Source: Hyphococcus sp.
Lineage (GTDB): Bacteria > Pseudomonadota > Alphaproteobacteria > Caulobacterales > Parvularculaceae
Length of the DNA stretch: 35,433 nt
Reading direction: 5' to 3'
NCBI GenBank assembly: GCA_021776375.1
Contig: JAJFGA010000050.1
Location: 1-35,433, forward strand
A program made the position numbers and the translations under genes. Positions 1 through 7,571 of this stretch are shown here, one piece after another. The first letter of the stretch is position 1; each line of letters opens with the position of its first letter. Under the pieces are notes generated by a model. The model was not told the origin of the DNA, did no database searches, and was given only the letters and a program-made list of their open reading frames with translations.

Positions 1-587
1 TCTTCCCCGGAAAGACCCATATAAACGATTGAGCCTGGAAACTTATGCTGTGACAGAACGCGCGCCGCCTCAAGCACACCCGCCATGCCGCTGGCGTTAT
101 CATTGGCGCCCGGACTATCGGACGTTCCGTCCAGCGGGTCGGTGACGCGACTATCAATATCGCCTGACATCACAACCATCCGGTCCGGATCGCGCCGGCC
201 ACGCTGAATGGCGACCACGCTCACAACTTCCGTTGGGTTTGGAATGCGCGTCTCGCCGCTAATTGTGTCGGAGACATACGTCACCTCCAGACAGCCGCCG
301 CATTCTTTCGAAATTTTTTCAAACTCAGCATATATCCAACGACGAGAGGCGCCGATGCCGCGCGCGTCGCTCATCGTATCAGAAAGCGTATGGCGCGTTC
401 CGAAACTAACAAGCTTGCGAATGTCTGTTTCAATTCGATCCGGCGATGTGTCTGTAACAAGCTCATGCAGAAGCGCTATATCGGCCATGCCGGGTTCATC
501 GCTTCTTTGGGCATGCGCACTGCCCGGCGCCGCCAACAGAAGACCGGCGCCCAAAGCCGTCGCGGTAAGCCCAATTATTATGTCCAT
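1..587 (-). CDS. M28-family exported metallopeptidase, 5' part only (cut by the window edge)
   Basis: Only the first 195 codons are in the window; the gene runs off the left edge. The start ATG at 587 follows a strong GGGAGGG ribosome site. Residues 1-26 form a signal peptide ending in AHA, so the enzyme should act in the periplasm or outside. Residues 140-195 carry the M28 zinc-peptidase core: GDIDS (142-146), PGANDNASG (159-167, with the bridging Asp163), and GLSGE at the cut edge, where the catalytic glutamate of the family's GEE motif would lie. M28 enzymes are zinc aminopeptidases or carboxypeptidases. Odd point: the first metal ligand is usually His (GHxDS), but here it is Asp143. Specificity cannot be told. 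A second, unrelated-length M28 enzyme lies at 18934-20997. Confidence 0.85.
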   Translation of the reverse strand, partial: MDIIIGLTATALGAGLLLAAPGSAHAQRSDEPGMADIALLHELVTDTSPDRIETDIRKLVSFGTRHTLSDTMSDARGIGASRRWIYAEFEKISKECGGCLEVTYVSDTISGETRIPNPTEVVSVVAIQRGRRDPDRMVVMSGDIDSRVTDPLDGTSDSPGANDNASGMAGVLEAARVLSQHKFPGSIVYMGLSGE

Positions 588-631
588 TTACGCCCTCCCA
601 GTGTTATGAAATCGTTTCCCCGATCTATAAT

Positions 632-654
632 GCTAGCGAATAACCGACGCTAGC
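632..654. other. hairpin at the 3' end of pheA
   Basis: GCTAGCG (632-638) pairs perfectly with CGCTAGC (648-654) across a 9-base loop. The stem overlaps the pheA stop codon. No T-run follows on the minus strand, so it is at best a weak terminator or an mRNA 3' end stabiliser. Confidence 0.35.
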
Positions 655-1501
655 GCTCGCGCGCCTTCTTATAAACGCCGAGAATGTTCAACGAAGACGA
701 GAAAAAGCTCAACTCTTCGAGCGCCAGACGGACGGGCTCGTCTTGCGGGTGGCCCTCAATGTCGGCGTAGAACATGGTCGCGTTGAACGAGCCGCCTTGC
801 TGATAGCTTTCAAGCTTGGTCATGTTGACATTATTGGTCGCAAAACCGCCCATCGCCTTATAAAGCGCGGCGGGAATGTTGCGCACCTGAAAGACGAAAC
901 TGGTGACCACCGGACCGTCGCCTTGCGCCGCATCATCGGGCGCTGCGGACATTTCCAAAAACCGCGTGGTGTTGTGGTTTGCGTCTTCAATATTCTCCGC
1001 CAGCACATCGAGGTGATAATGTTTTGCGGCGTGCTCTGAGGCGACCACCGCCTCATCAGCGCAGCCGCTCTGCGCCAACCGCCGCGCGGCGCCGGCCGTA
1101 TCGCCGGCGATTTCCGCACGCAGCCCATGGTCCTTAATGAACCGCCGGCATTGGCCGAGCGCCATGGCGTGGCTGCGGACGATTTTAACATCTTCGAGCT
1201 TGACCCCCGGGCGCGCCATTAGATGGTGCTCGATCGGCAGAAAATGTTCGCCGGCAATGTGCAGCCCTGCCTCTGGCAGCAAGTGGTGAATGTCGGCGAC
1301 CCGGCCGGCGAGCGAATTTTCGATCGGCAGCATCGCCTTTTCGGCGCGACCAGACCGGACCGCCTCAAAAGCGTCTTCAAAGGTCGGGCAAGCCATCGGC
1401 GTCAGTTCTGGTGCGTAGCGTATGCAGGCGAGCTCTGAAAAAGCCCCCGGCTCGCCCTGAAAGGCGATATGGCGGGGTGTTGGGTCGGTTTTGTCGGTCA
1501 T
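650..1501 (-). CDS. pheA: prephenate dehydratase (monofunctional, with ACT domain)
   Basis: Converts prephenate to phenylpyruvate, the committed step of phenylalanine synthesis, in the cytoplasm. The 283 residues match the short, single-function form common in alphaproteobacteria; the chorismate mutase domain of the E. coli enzyme is absent. The dehydratase domain begins with AFQGEPGAFSE (residues 13-23) and includes IENSLAGRV and the NTTRF motif, whose Thr is catalytic in the family. The C-terminal ACT domain has the phenylalanine-binding region, seen as MTKLESY near residue 230, so feedback inhibition by phenylalanine is expected. The gene is divergent from the cytochrome gene at 1817. The ribosome site is weak. 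Identification is firm. Confidence 0.95.
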   Translation of the reverse strand: MTDKTDPTPRHIAFQGEPGAFSELACIRYAPELTPMACPTFEDAFEAVRSGRAEKAMLPIENSLAGRVADIHHLLPEAGLHIAGEHFLPIEHHLMARPGVKLEDVKIVRSHAMALGQCRRFIKDHGLRAEIAGDTAGAARRLAQSGCADEAVVASEHAAKHYHLDVLAENIEDANHNTTRFLEMSAAPDDAAQGDGPVVTSFVFQVRNIPAALYKAMGGFATNNVNMTKLESYQQGGSFNATMFYADIEGHPQDEPVRLALEELSFFSSSLNILGVYKKARER

Positions 1502-1816
1502 AGCGTTCGCTTCATCAAAAACAGGTCTTATGCAAAAATCACGCGGGTTTCGTGCGCGTCAGCATCTAGAACAATATCCGATCATACCGATGCGGATATT
1601 GCTCTAGATTCTTATTTGGTCGCATTTTCTGGCGCCCAACCGGCAGCCCCTTGGTCGGAAAATGCTTTAGCGGCAAATCCCCCGCGTGAATAGGCCGCGC
1701 CCTGCCGAATACGGCGTCGATTGCGCAACTGCGGGAAGCTCGCTAGAACGCCGCAAATTCTGACTTTACCAACCCACCCGAGCCTCCATTCAGGGGCGAT
1801 TTTCCAAGGCGCAGTC
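1502..1816. other. divergent intergenic region between pheA and the cytochrome gene
   Basis: This 315-base gap separates two divergent genes and must contain both promoters. The only clear structure is the inverted repeat at 1564-1609. I see no convincing small gene. An open frame continues upstream of the cytochrome start, but the start at 1817 is better supported. Confidence 0.6.
1564..1609. repeat. imperfect 17-bp inverted repeat
   Basis: The left arm at 1564-1580 (ATCTAGAACAATATCCG) pairs with 1593-1609 at 16 of 17 positions around a 12-base loop. The TCTAGA ends resemble the CTAGA ends of the hairpin element at 18818-18859. It is probably a member of a dispersed palindromic element family, or a hairpin in one of the two leaders. 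Confidence 0.7.
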
Positions 1817-2521
1817 ATGGCGGATAAATCCAGCAAAGATCCAATGCTCGGCAACAAGATCGCAGGGGCCGTAATAGCCGCGATTTTGTTGGTGTTTGGC
1901 CTGCCGCAATTAACCGCGGTGATTTTTGGCGGCGGCGAAGGCCATGGCGGCGGCGAAGCCGATGAGCTGCACCTGGCTTATTGCTGCGTTGACCTCGAAA
2001 CCAACACTACAGCGGTGGTTGAAGAAGCGCCGCCAGACCTTGGAACGCTGCTCGCTAGCGCCAGCGTCGCCGGCGGCGAACGCCGCGCCGCATTGTGCAA
2101 ATCCTGCCACACGCTGGAAGAAGGCGGCGCCGACATGGCCGGACCCAATCTCTGGGCTGTGATCGACCGGCCGGTCGCCAGCGTCGATGGGTTTAACTAT
2201 ACCTCCGCCCTGGCGGCGGCTGGCGGCGCATGGACCTATGATCGCCTCGATAAATTTCTCGAAAACTCGCAAAACTATATTCCCGGCACCTCTATGGGGC
2301 AGCGGTTTGCAAAGCGCGAACAGCGCGCGGACATTCTCGCCTATCTCGGCTCATTGTCTGCAAACCCGGTGGCCTTTCCGGCGCCGGTACTGGTTGAAGC
2401 GCCAGCCGTTGAAGAGGCCGCCAACGCGATCGAGGACGCCGTGGAAAATGTGGCCGAGGCCGCGGAAAACGCTGCTGAGAACGCCGCCGATGCTGTCGAA
2501 GAGGCACTGGGCGACCACTAG
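1817..2521 (+). CDS. membrane-anchored class I cytochrome c (CycM / cytochrome c552-like)
   Basis: Likely carries electrons between the bc1 complex and terminal oxidases at the periplasmic face of the inner membrane. The ATG at 1817 gives a 234-residue protein starting MADKSSKDP, with an uncleaved N-terminal anchor at about residues 13-35. The heme-binding motif is CKSCH (94-98), followed by GPNLW (109-113), and the axial Met is probably Met160 in PGTSMGQRF. This is the layout of the alphaproteobacterial CycM family. Unusual features are a CC pair (56-57) ahead of the heme domain and an Ala/Glu-rich tail (about 195-232) predicted to be one long amphipathic helix. An upstream in-frame start at 1721 is possible but would put 32 non-conserved residues before the anchor. 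Confidence 0.88.
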   Translation: MADKSSKDPMLGNKIAGAVIAAILLVFGLPQLTAVIFGGGEGHGGGEADELHLAYCCVDLETNTTAVVEEAPPDLGTLLASASVAGGERRAALCKSCHTLEEGGADMAGPNLWAVIDRPVASVDGFNYTSALAAAGGAWTYDRLDKFLENSQNYIPGTSMGQRFAKREQRADILAYLGSLSANPVAFPAPVLVEAPAVEEAANAIEDAVENVAEAAENAAENAADAVEEALGDH

Positions 2522-2528
2522 CTGATAG

Positions 2529-2852
2529 TCAGCGCAGCTTTACCGCCGTGCCATTACACGAGACCATCAACATCGCGCCTTTTTGCGTGTCGATGGCTTC
2601 GTAATCTATATCAACGCCAACCACCGCATCCGCGCCTAGGGCCTGGGCTTCGGCCTCCATATCAGCCATGGCATGATCGCGCGCCTCGCGCAGCGCCTTT
2701 TGATAACCTTGCGACCGGCCGCCCAGAATATCGGTGATCCCGGCGAAAAGATCGCGAAAGATATTAACGCCGAGGATCGCCTCGCCGGCGACCACGCCAA
2801 GGCTCGCCGTCGCCTCGCGGCCCGGCGGTGTGTCGGTTGTGGAAATGATCAT
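2529..2852 (-). CDS. YbjQ/UPF0145-family heavy-metal-binding-domain protein
   Basis: The 107-residue protein matches the YbjQ (DUF74) family over its whole length: an ISTTDTPPG start, [16 protein letters not shown], then [28 protein letters not shown] and a hydrophobic beta-strand end. The family forms compact, probably pentameric soluble proteins; its function is unknown although databases call it heavy-metal-binding. The start at 2852 has a good GGGAGGG site. The gene converges on the cytochrome gene with a 7-base gap and follows the small gene at 2914-3321 on the same strand. Confidence 0.9.
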   Translation of the reverse strand: MIISTTDTPPGREATASLGVVAGEAILGVNIFRDLFAGITDILGGRSQGYQKALREARDHAMADMEAEAQALGADAVVGVDIDYEAIDTQKGAMLMVSCNGTAVKLR

Positions 2853-2913
2853 GAAGGCCCTCCCTGTTGCCTAAAAAGGATGGGAGGCGCCAGCGCAGGG
2901 TCAATAGCGCGGA

Positions 2914-3321
2914 TTAAAAAATCCCGAAGCGCTTTTTCTTGTGTTTTTTCAGCGCGGCTTTGCCTGCGTCGGAGGTGAGGAACGTCTCATAGTCTAGATC
3001 TGCGCGCTCAATGCGCATGGTCGTTGCATGCATGCCCTGGAACAGATCATCGCCCGCGCGCTGCGCCGCCGCTTCACTTTGAGGCGAGGGCTCGCTTTGT
3101 TTGCGCCGGCCAAACTTCTTATTCTTGGCCGCAAGGTCGGCGCGCAGCGTTTCAAAGGCGCGCGCCGCCGGGCCTTCATAGGTCTCCGGCAAAAACTGGC
3201 TGTCATCCGCCCCATAGTCGGCGCGATGCGGGACGATGATATTTTCAACGCCCTTGCCGGTTAGGTTGCGGGTGGTGACCTCTGCAAAACCCGACCAGAT
3301 CTGTTTTAACCGTTCAGCCAT
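2914..3321 (-). CDS. hypothetical cytoplasmic protein, basic C-terminus
   Basis: A 135-residue protein that I do not recognise. There is no signal peptide or membrane segment. The middle is charged and likely helical (about residues 55-85, rich in Lys, Arg, Glu and Gln). The end is very basic (KKHKKKR, about 125-131). The start at 3321 follows GGAG with suitable spacing. It lies 36 bases downstream of the proteasome-like gene on the same strand and may share its transcript. That is the only clue to function, and it is an inference. Confidence 0.7.
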   Translation of the reverse strand: MAERLKQIWSGFAEVTTRNLTGKGVENIIVPHRADYGADDSQFLPETYEGPAARAFETLRADLAAKNKKFGRRKQSEPSPQSEAAAQRAGDDLFQGMHATTMRIERADLDYETFLTSDAGKAALKKHKKKRFGIF

Positions 3322-3357
3322 CTTTTTAACTCCACGTCTTCAACTTCACCGCCGCCC

Positions 3358-4641
3358 TTAAAGCTCCGGCTTTTCGCGTTTCCATTCCAGCCCGCCATTG
3401 CGGGTGATCACCGCAACATCAATCGGCCCGCCAACGGTCTCGATCGAATGCATGACTTTTTGCTGGAACGAGTTCAGCTTGATCAGCGAGGCTGCGGTCT
3501 CGCCAAGCTCTTTTTTCGGCAGCGAATTGATCGCTCTCAATATTGGCCGTGTGTGCACTGCATACTGATAATTATCCACGGAGCGGAAAAACTCCTGTAG
3601 CGCGTGGCCGAGATTGTTCTGGCTGTAATCTTTGAAAATCGCGTCACGCTGCGCATCGGTGAGGTTCGGCGTGCGGCTGACGATATCGGTCACGAGGCCG
3701 GTCGAGAGCTTAAGCGTCTCACTATAGATGAACATCCGCAGGTGTTCGTCCATGCCCGTCAGGAACGTACGGATCATCCGGTCTTGGGCGAAGGGCTGAA
3801 ACACCGGACCGCTATCGGCGTTGATGGACGCTTCGCGGTCGCGCTTGCGTTTTAATATGCCGAGAATGACGCTGGAGGTGAGATAAGACCGCATCGAAGG
3901 GAATTTCTCGCGCGCGCCGAAACCCGCAAAAACAACGCCGGTATAGTGTTCAAAAAACGCATCCTTCGTGACCGCAAAGACCGCAATCTCGCGCAGCTTG
4001 GTCCGGGTTGCCTCGGAGACGGCAAGCCCTGAATATTCATTCTTCAACGATCCGGTGAGGCTATCAATCAGCTGGTCAATCTCGCCGCCATAACGCCGGC
4101 GCACCTGCTCATCCATGCCGCGCGGAAAACACGGCAGCTCGCCGCGCCGGGTATCATCCGGATAACGCTGATAATCCGCATGGATATGACCGACGACAAA
4201 TTCAAATATCGAGCTCAAATGATCGCGCAGATGCCCGGACTTTGCGTCCTTGAATTTGTGCACTTGGTGATCAAACTCTTCGGCGATGACGGTATAGACC
4301 ACCGCCACGACCTTGAAGAATTCGGTATCTTGATGGTCGGCCGGGAACAGATCTGGATTGCCGGAAAGGAATTCCATGAAATCGTCAGCATAGGCTGCAA
4401 CGGTCTCAAGTGAGCGCCCGCGCGCCTGCTCGCGGTAAAGCGAGATCACCGTTTCCCACGGCGTCGACATGATTTCGGCGTTATTATAAATCATCACCGC
4501 AATCGGCTGACCGTCGACCAGCGGGAACAACTTGTCCACCGACTGGTAGGTTTTCAGATAGCGGTCACCGGAAATGGTGACGGCGCTATCTGCAGCCATC
4601 GCCACCGCCTGGCGGTTCATCAACACGACTTCGGATGTCAT
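3358..4641 (-). CDS. proteasome/HslV-like (Ntn-hydrolase-type) protein, function unknown
   Basis: The reading frame is open to a TTG at 4815, but the ATG at 4641 is preferred: it has a GAGGGG ribosome site and gives a 427-residue protein beginning MTSEVVLMNRQAVAMAADSA. Counting from the Thr after Met, Thr1, Asp17 (AADSA) and Lys36 (SVDKLFPL) fall close to Thr1, Asp17 and Lys33 of HslV and proteasome beta subunits. The next segment (PIAVMIYNNAEI) resembles their GxxxGxxAD strand. The Ntn-hydrolase-like part would cover about residues 2-190. The remaining ~230 residues are helical and unassigned. It could be a self-compartmentalised threonine protease or a degenerate relative. The Thr nucleophile needs Met removal, which methionine aminopeptidase does when Thr follows. 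No ATPase partner is nearby. Confidence 0.75.
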   Translation of the reverse strand: MTSEVVLMNRQAVAMAADSAVTISGDRYLKTYQSVDKLFPLVDGQPIAVMIYNNAEIMSTPWETVISLYREQARGRSLETVAAYADDFMEFLSGNPDLFPADHQDTEFFKVVAVVYTVIAEEFDHQVHKFKDAKSGHLRDHLSSIFEFVVGHIHADYQRYPDDTRRGELPCFPRGMDEQVRRRYGGEIDQLIDSLTGSLKNEYSGLAVSEATRTKLREIAVFAVTKDAFFEHYTGVVFAGFGAREKFPSMRSYLTSSVILGILKRKRDREASINADSGPVFQPFAQDRMIRTFLTGMDEHLRMFIYSETLKLSTGLVTDIVSRTPNLTDAQRDAIFKDYSQNNLGHALQEFFRSVDNYQYAVHTRPILRAINSLPKKELGETAASLIKLNSFQQKVMHSIETVGGPIDVAVITRNGGLEWKREKPEL

Positions 4642-4927
4642 CGACCCCTCACGACTTCCCCAGCTTGAGACCGCCCCAATCGCCCGGCGCAGAGCGCCCG
4701 GCCATTCCGGCAATGCGGCCTTAAAAAATGATGTTAGCGGCAAAACCGGCTCAAGGAAACAATCTGTTACCCCGCCCCCAAACCGGCGAATCGCTATAAA
4801 TTCAGGCGTATTCAAGGCCCTAGAAAGTTACCACGACGTTAACTAAGCCCTTCTAAAAATTAGGAAAAATTTTAACCCCCATCGCCGATCATCCTTACAA
4901 GGCCGTAACAATTGCCGGGAGGGAATT

Positions 4928-5065
4928 ATGGGTGCGATCAGTTTTAGTGGAAGCTTGAGCCCTGTAGAGGCCGTCATCCTTGGCTTTATCGCCATGAATA
5001 TCGCCCTGTCCGGCTTCTATTTCCTCCATCGCGGCGTGAAGAAGGCGACCGCCAAGACAGAGTGA
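4928..5065 (+). CDS. 45-residue single-pass membrane protein
   Basis: A small gene starting at ATG 4928 behind a very strong GGGAGGG site five bases away, ending with TGA at 5063-5065. The product starts MGAISFSGSL, has one membrane helix (about residues 13-34, EAVILGFIAMNIALSGFYFL) and ends in a basic tail, RGVKKATAKTE. The tail suggests an N-out, C-in topology. I recognise no family. It is preceded by an AT-rich stretch (about 4845-4905) that could hold the promoter. It stands alone between two minus-strand genes. Confidence 0.72.
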   Translation: MGAISFSGSLSPVEAVILGFIAMNIALSGFYFLHRGVKKATAKTE

Positions 5066-5182
5066 TAGCAGGCTATGGGCGTAATTCTGAATTCCCAAAA
5101 GCGCGACCGCGCGCCGGCCGGTCAGGCCGCCCCGTCGGAGGCATGCGCGAAGCGCATCGCCGCGAGACAAAAGATGGCAGGC

Positions 5183-5917
5183 CTATTCGATTTCGAACGT
5201 CACAGTAATTTCGCGCTGAATCTTCATCGGCGCCGGTGTGATGTTCAACTCATTTTTCGGTGAACGTAGCAAATCTGTGGACTCGGATGAGATTGTCGTC
5301 ACAGCTAAACCACCGTAAAAAATGTTGTCGTCCTCATATTCCTTCATTTGGATTTTTATTACGCCCGCTAAAGCCGTGCCCGCCATCTCCGCAAGGCGTT
5401 CGGCTTTATCTTTTGCATTTTCAAAAGCTTTTTCTTGCGCCGCATCGTACACCTTTGAAAGATCGCGAATAAAATACTCGTCAAGATAAACTTCGGCGAC
5501 GCCTAGATCAGATAACAATGATAGAGCATTTCCCGCCTCTTCCGCTGGGGAACCTTCCACTTCAATCTCAATCTCCGCTATATACCCGGCAACCGGGCAC
5601 GCATCATCATTATATCGCTCGCTCCGGCACTGCCTGTCATAAACAGGCTCAAGTCGCATTTCTGAAGGGTCCAGCTCAGACTTCTCTAGCCCCTCCAGCT
5701 TTGGAAGTTCTGAAGTCACGCGATTAAGTTTTTCCGAAATAGCTTTGATGACTTCATCGCGAGTCTCTCCCCGCGCGCGCAGTTCGGTATTCAACCGGAA
5801 GACATCGGGAACAACTTTAATTGTCGCCTCGCTACGAACAACAATCTGCTTGCGCGGGGTTTCCGGCAGGCAGCCAAATAAAAGTATTGCGAGCGGCAAT
5901 AGAACCAGGCGTTTCAT
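5183..5917 (-). CDS. SIMPL-domain (DUF541) lipoprotein
   Basis: A 244-residue envelope protein. The N-terminus is a lipoprotein signal with lipobox LLFG-C16. The rest fits the SIMPL/DUF541 family (YggE/BP26-like): an IVVRSEATIKVVPDVFRLNTE opening strand, a Glu/Lys helix, KAFENAKDKAERLAEMAGTALAGV (about 165-188), and a C-terminal strand REITVTFEIE. The family forms ring-shaped oligomers in the periplasm and is linked loosely to oxidative-stress tolerance; its molecular role is not settled. A CxxxxxxxxxC pair (about 98-108) could form a disulfide. The ribosome site GGAGGG is strong. It is transcribed alone or after selO, 36 bases upstream. Confidence 0.88.
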   Translation of the reverse strand: MKRLVLLPLAILLFGCLPETPRKQIVVRSEATIKVVPDVFRLNTELRARGETRDEVIKAISEKLNRVTSELPKLEGLEKSELDPSEMRLEPVYDRQCRSERYNDDACPVAGYIAEIEIEVEGSPAEEAGNALSLLSDLGVAEVYLDEYFIRDLSKVYDAAQEKAFENAKDKAERLAEMAGTALAGVIKIQMKEYEDDNIFYGGLAVTTISSESTDLLRSPKNELNITPAPMKIQREITVTFEIE

Positions 5918-5953
5918 AACATTCCCTCCGTCTGTGTCGGCAATGGTGTGATT

Positions 5954-7408
5954 TTAATCTTGGCTTGGCAAGGCGCAATATTGTGACGCTTCAAAACCGT
6001 ATGCTTCGCGCATGTCGGCGATGGCTCTGAGTTTTTCTTCAAACGCTGACCAGTCATCGCCCTCTGCGATCGCCGCCCATATGGCTTCGACCTCGTCGAT
6101 CAGCATGGTGGTTGGGGTTTTGCCTTGGAAATAAGCGTGGGCGAGCTGGTCTTGGTTCAACGGCTTATACCCGGCGAGCTTTTGTTTTATCGCCGCAAAC
6201 CCCTCACCCGCGTAGAGCGCCGCCGCAGGGCTTTGCGCCGCGCGCTCGGCGTCGGCGCAGAACCAGTCAAAAAATACCTGCTCATACCCAACATCGGTCT
6301 CGTTCATCCAGCGCAAGAGCGCCACCACCAGCGCGAAGTCATCCACGCCGCTGCGCTCAATTCCCAGCCGCCGGAAAAATTCCGCCGCCATGGCTTCCTC
6401 ATACGCATCGCCAAAACTCTGCAATGCCTCGTTGAGCGCATCGTGGTCGGCAAGGCGCGCGAATGCGCCGCCGAGCTGCGCCAGGTTCCAGGCGCAAGCC
6501 TCCGCCTGGCGGCCAAACGCATAGAGCTGGGTCTCATCAAAATAAGCGGCAGTAAAGTTCGGGTCCGCATTGGGCGCAAAACGCCATGGTCCGTAGTCAA
6601 AGCTTTCGCCGGTGACATTTAAATTGTCGGTATTGAGAACACCGTGGACAAACCCCGCCGCCATCCACTGCGCGGCCAAGCGCGCGGTGCGGGCGATAAC
6701 CCCGCGATAAAACGCGACGATTTTGTCTTCGCCGGTCTTGGTCTCAAGTTCCGGATAGAAATGACGTATGCAGTAATCGATGAGATCGCTGATCGCCGTC
6801 TCGTTTTTCTCATAGGCTAAGCGCTGGAACACGCCGAACCGCACATGCGAATGCGACAGCCGCACCAACACCGAAGAGCGCGCCGGCGATGGCTCGTCAT
6901 TGCGATAAAGATCCTCGCCGGTCTCGATCAGGGAAAAACTTTTCGAGGTGTAAACGCCAAGCGCTTCGAGCATATCGGTCGCAAGCACTTCGCGCACCCC
7001 GCCCTTCAGGGTCAGCCGTCCATCGCCGAACCGCGAATAGGGGGTCTGGCCGGAACCCTTGGTGCCTAGATCAAGAAGCCGATCCTCTCCGTCTCGAAGC
7101 TGCGCAAACAAAAACCCGCGCCCGTCGCCAATGTCTGCGTTATAGGTGCGAAATTGATGGCCATGATAACGCACCGCTAAAGGCCGCTGGAAATTATCCG
7201 GCAGGGGCGCGAACCGACCGAAATGATCGACCCACCCATCGTCGCTAAGGCCGCCAAGCCCGACAGCACCCGCCCAGCGCTGGTTGCGATAGCGAGTGAG
7301 ATGCTGCGGGAACGCCGCCGCCTCCACCGCATCATAAAACGGCGCGCCAGCGTCATCGCCAAGCGCTTCATAGGCCTGCACAGGCTTGTAACCCGGAAGA
7401 TCGCTCAT
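5954..7408 (-). CDS. selO: protein adenylyltransferase SelO (YdiU family)
   Basis: A pseudokinase that transfers AMP from ATP to Ser/Thr/Tyr of target proteins; in E. coli it is linked to redox homeostasis. Family signatures run in order: YHGHQFRTYNADIGDGRG, LLDLGTKGSGQTPYSR, GDGRLTLKGGVREVLATDML, RNDEPSPARSSVLVRLSHSH, and the metal-binding pair NTDN and DYGP in the C-terminal lobe. The ATG at 7408 gives 484 residues, the usual family length. The frame is open to a TTG at 7531, but the extra 41 residues look unrelated. The C-terminus ends CALPSQD; many relatives have a Cys or selenocysteine near this end that can form a regulatory disulfide. Ribosome sites are weak at every candidate start. 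Confidence 0.94.
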   Translation of the reverse strand: MSDLPGYKPVQAYEALGDDAGAPFYDAVEAAAFPQHLTRYRNQRWAGAVGLGGLSDDGWVDHFGRFAPLPDNFQRPLAVRYHGHQFRTYNADIGDGRGFLFAQLRDGEDRLLDLGTKGSGQTPYSRFGDGRLTLKGGVREVLATDMLEALGVYTSKSFSLIETGEDLYRNDEPSPARSSVLVRLSHSHVRFGVFQRLAYEKNETAISDLIDYCIRHFYPELETKTGEDKIVAFYRGVIARTARLAAQWMAAGFVHGVLNTDNLNVTGESFDYGPWRFAPNADPNFTAAYFDETQLYAFGRQAEACAWNLAQLGGAFARLADHDALNEALQSFGDAYEEAMAAEFFRRLGIERSGVDDFALVVALLRWMNETDVGYEQVFFDWFCADAERAAQSPAAALYAGEGFAAIKQKLAGYKPLNQDQLAHAYFQGKTPTTMLIDEVEAIWAAIAEGDDWSAFEEKLRAIADMREAYGFEASQYCALPSQD

Positions 7409-7571
7409 AATCGCTTTTTCATCTAAATCTTGCTCGATATCATAGCATTTTGCGTGTTTATCGCGCTGGCGCTGCATTTTTTCGCCGGAACGGCCGATTT
7501 TTATGTTGCTTTGCACAATGGCAAAGCGCAAGGAAGCCTATTGCGCCTGTGCGCAGGGATGAGATGTGGCC

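Noticed and set aside
4642..4815. N-terminal extension of the proteasome-like protein from TTG 4815
   Set aside because: TTG start, no ribosome site, and it would bury the Thr that aligns with the catalytic Thr1.
5075..5263. 62-residue plus-strand frame just after the small membrane protein
   Set aside because: It overlaps the SIMPL gene by about 80 bases, has a weak ribosome site and no recognisable composition.
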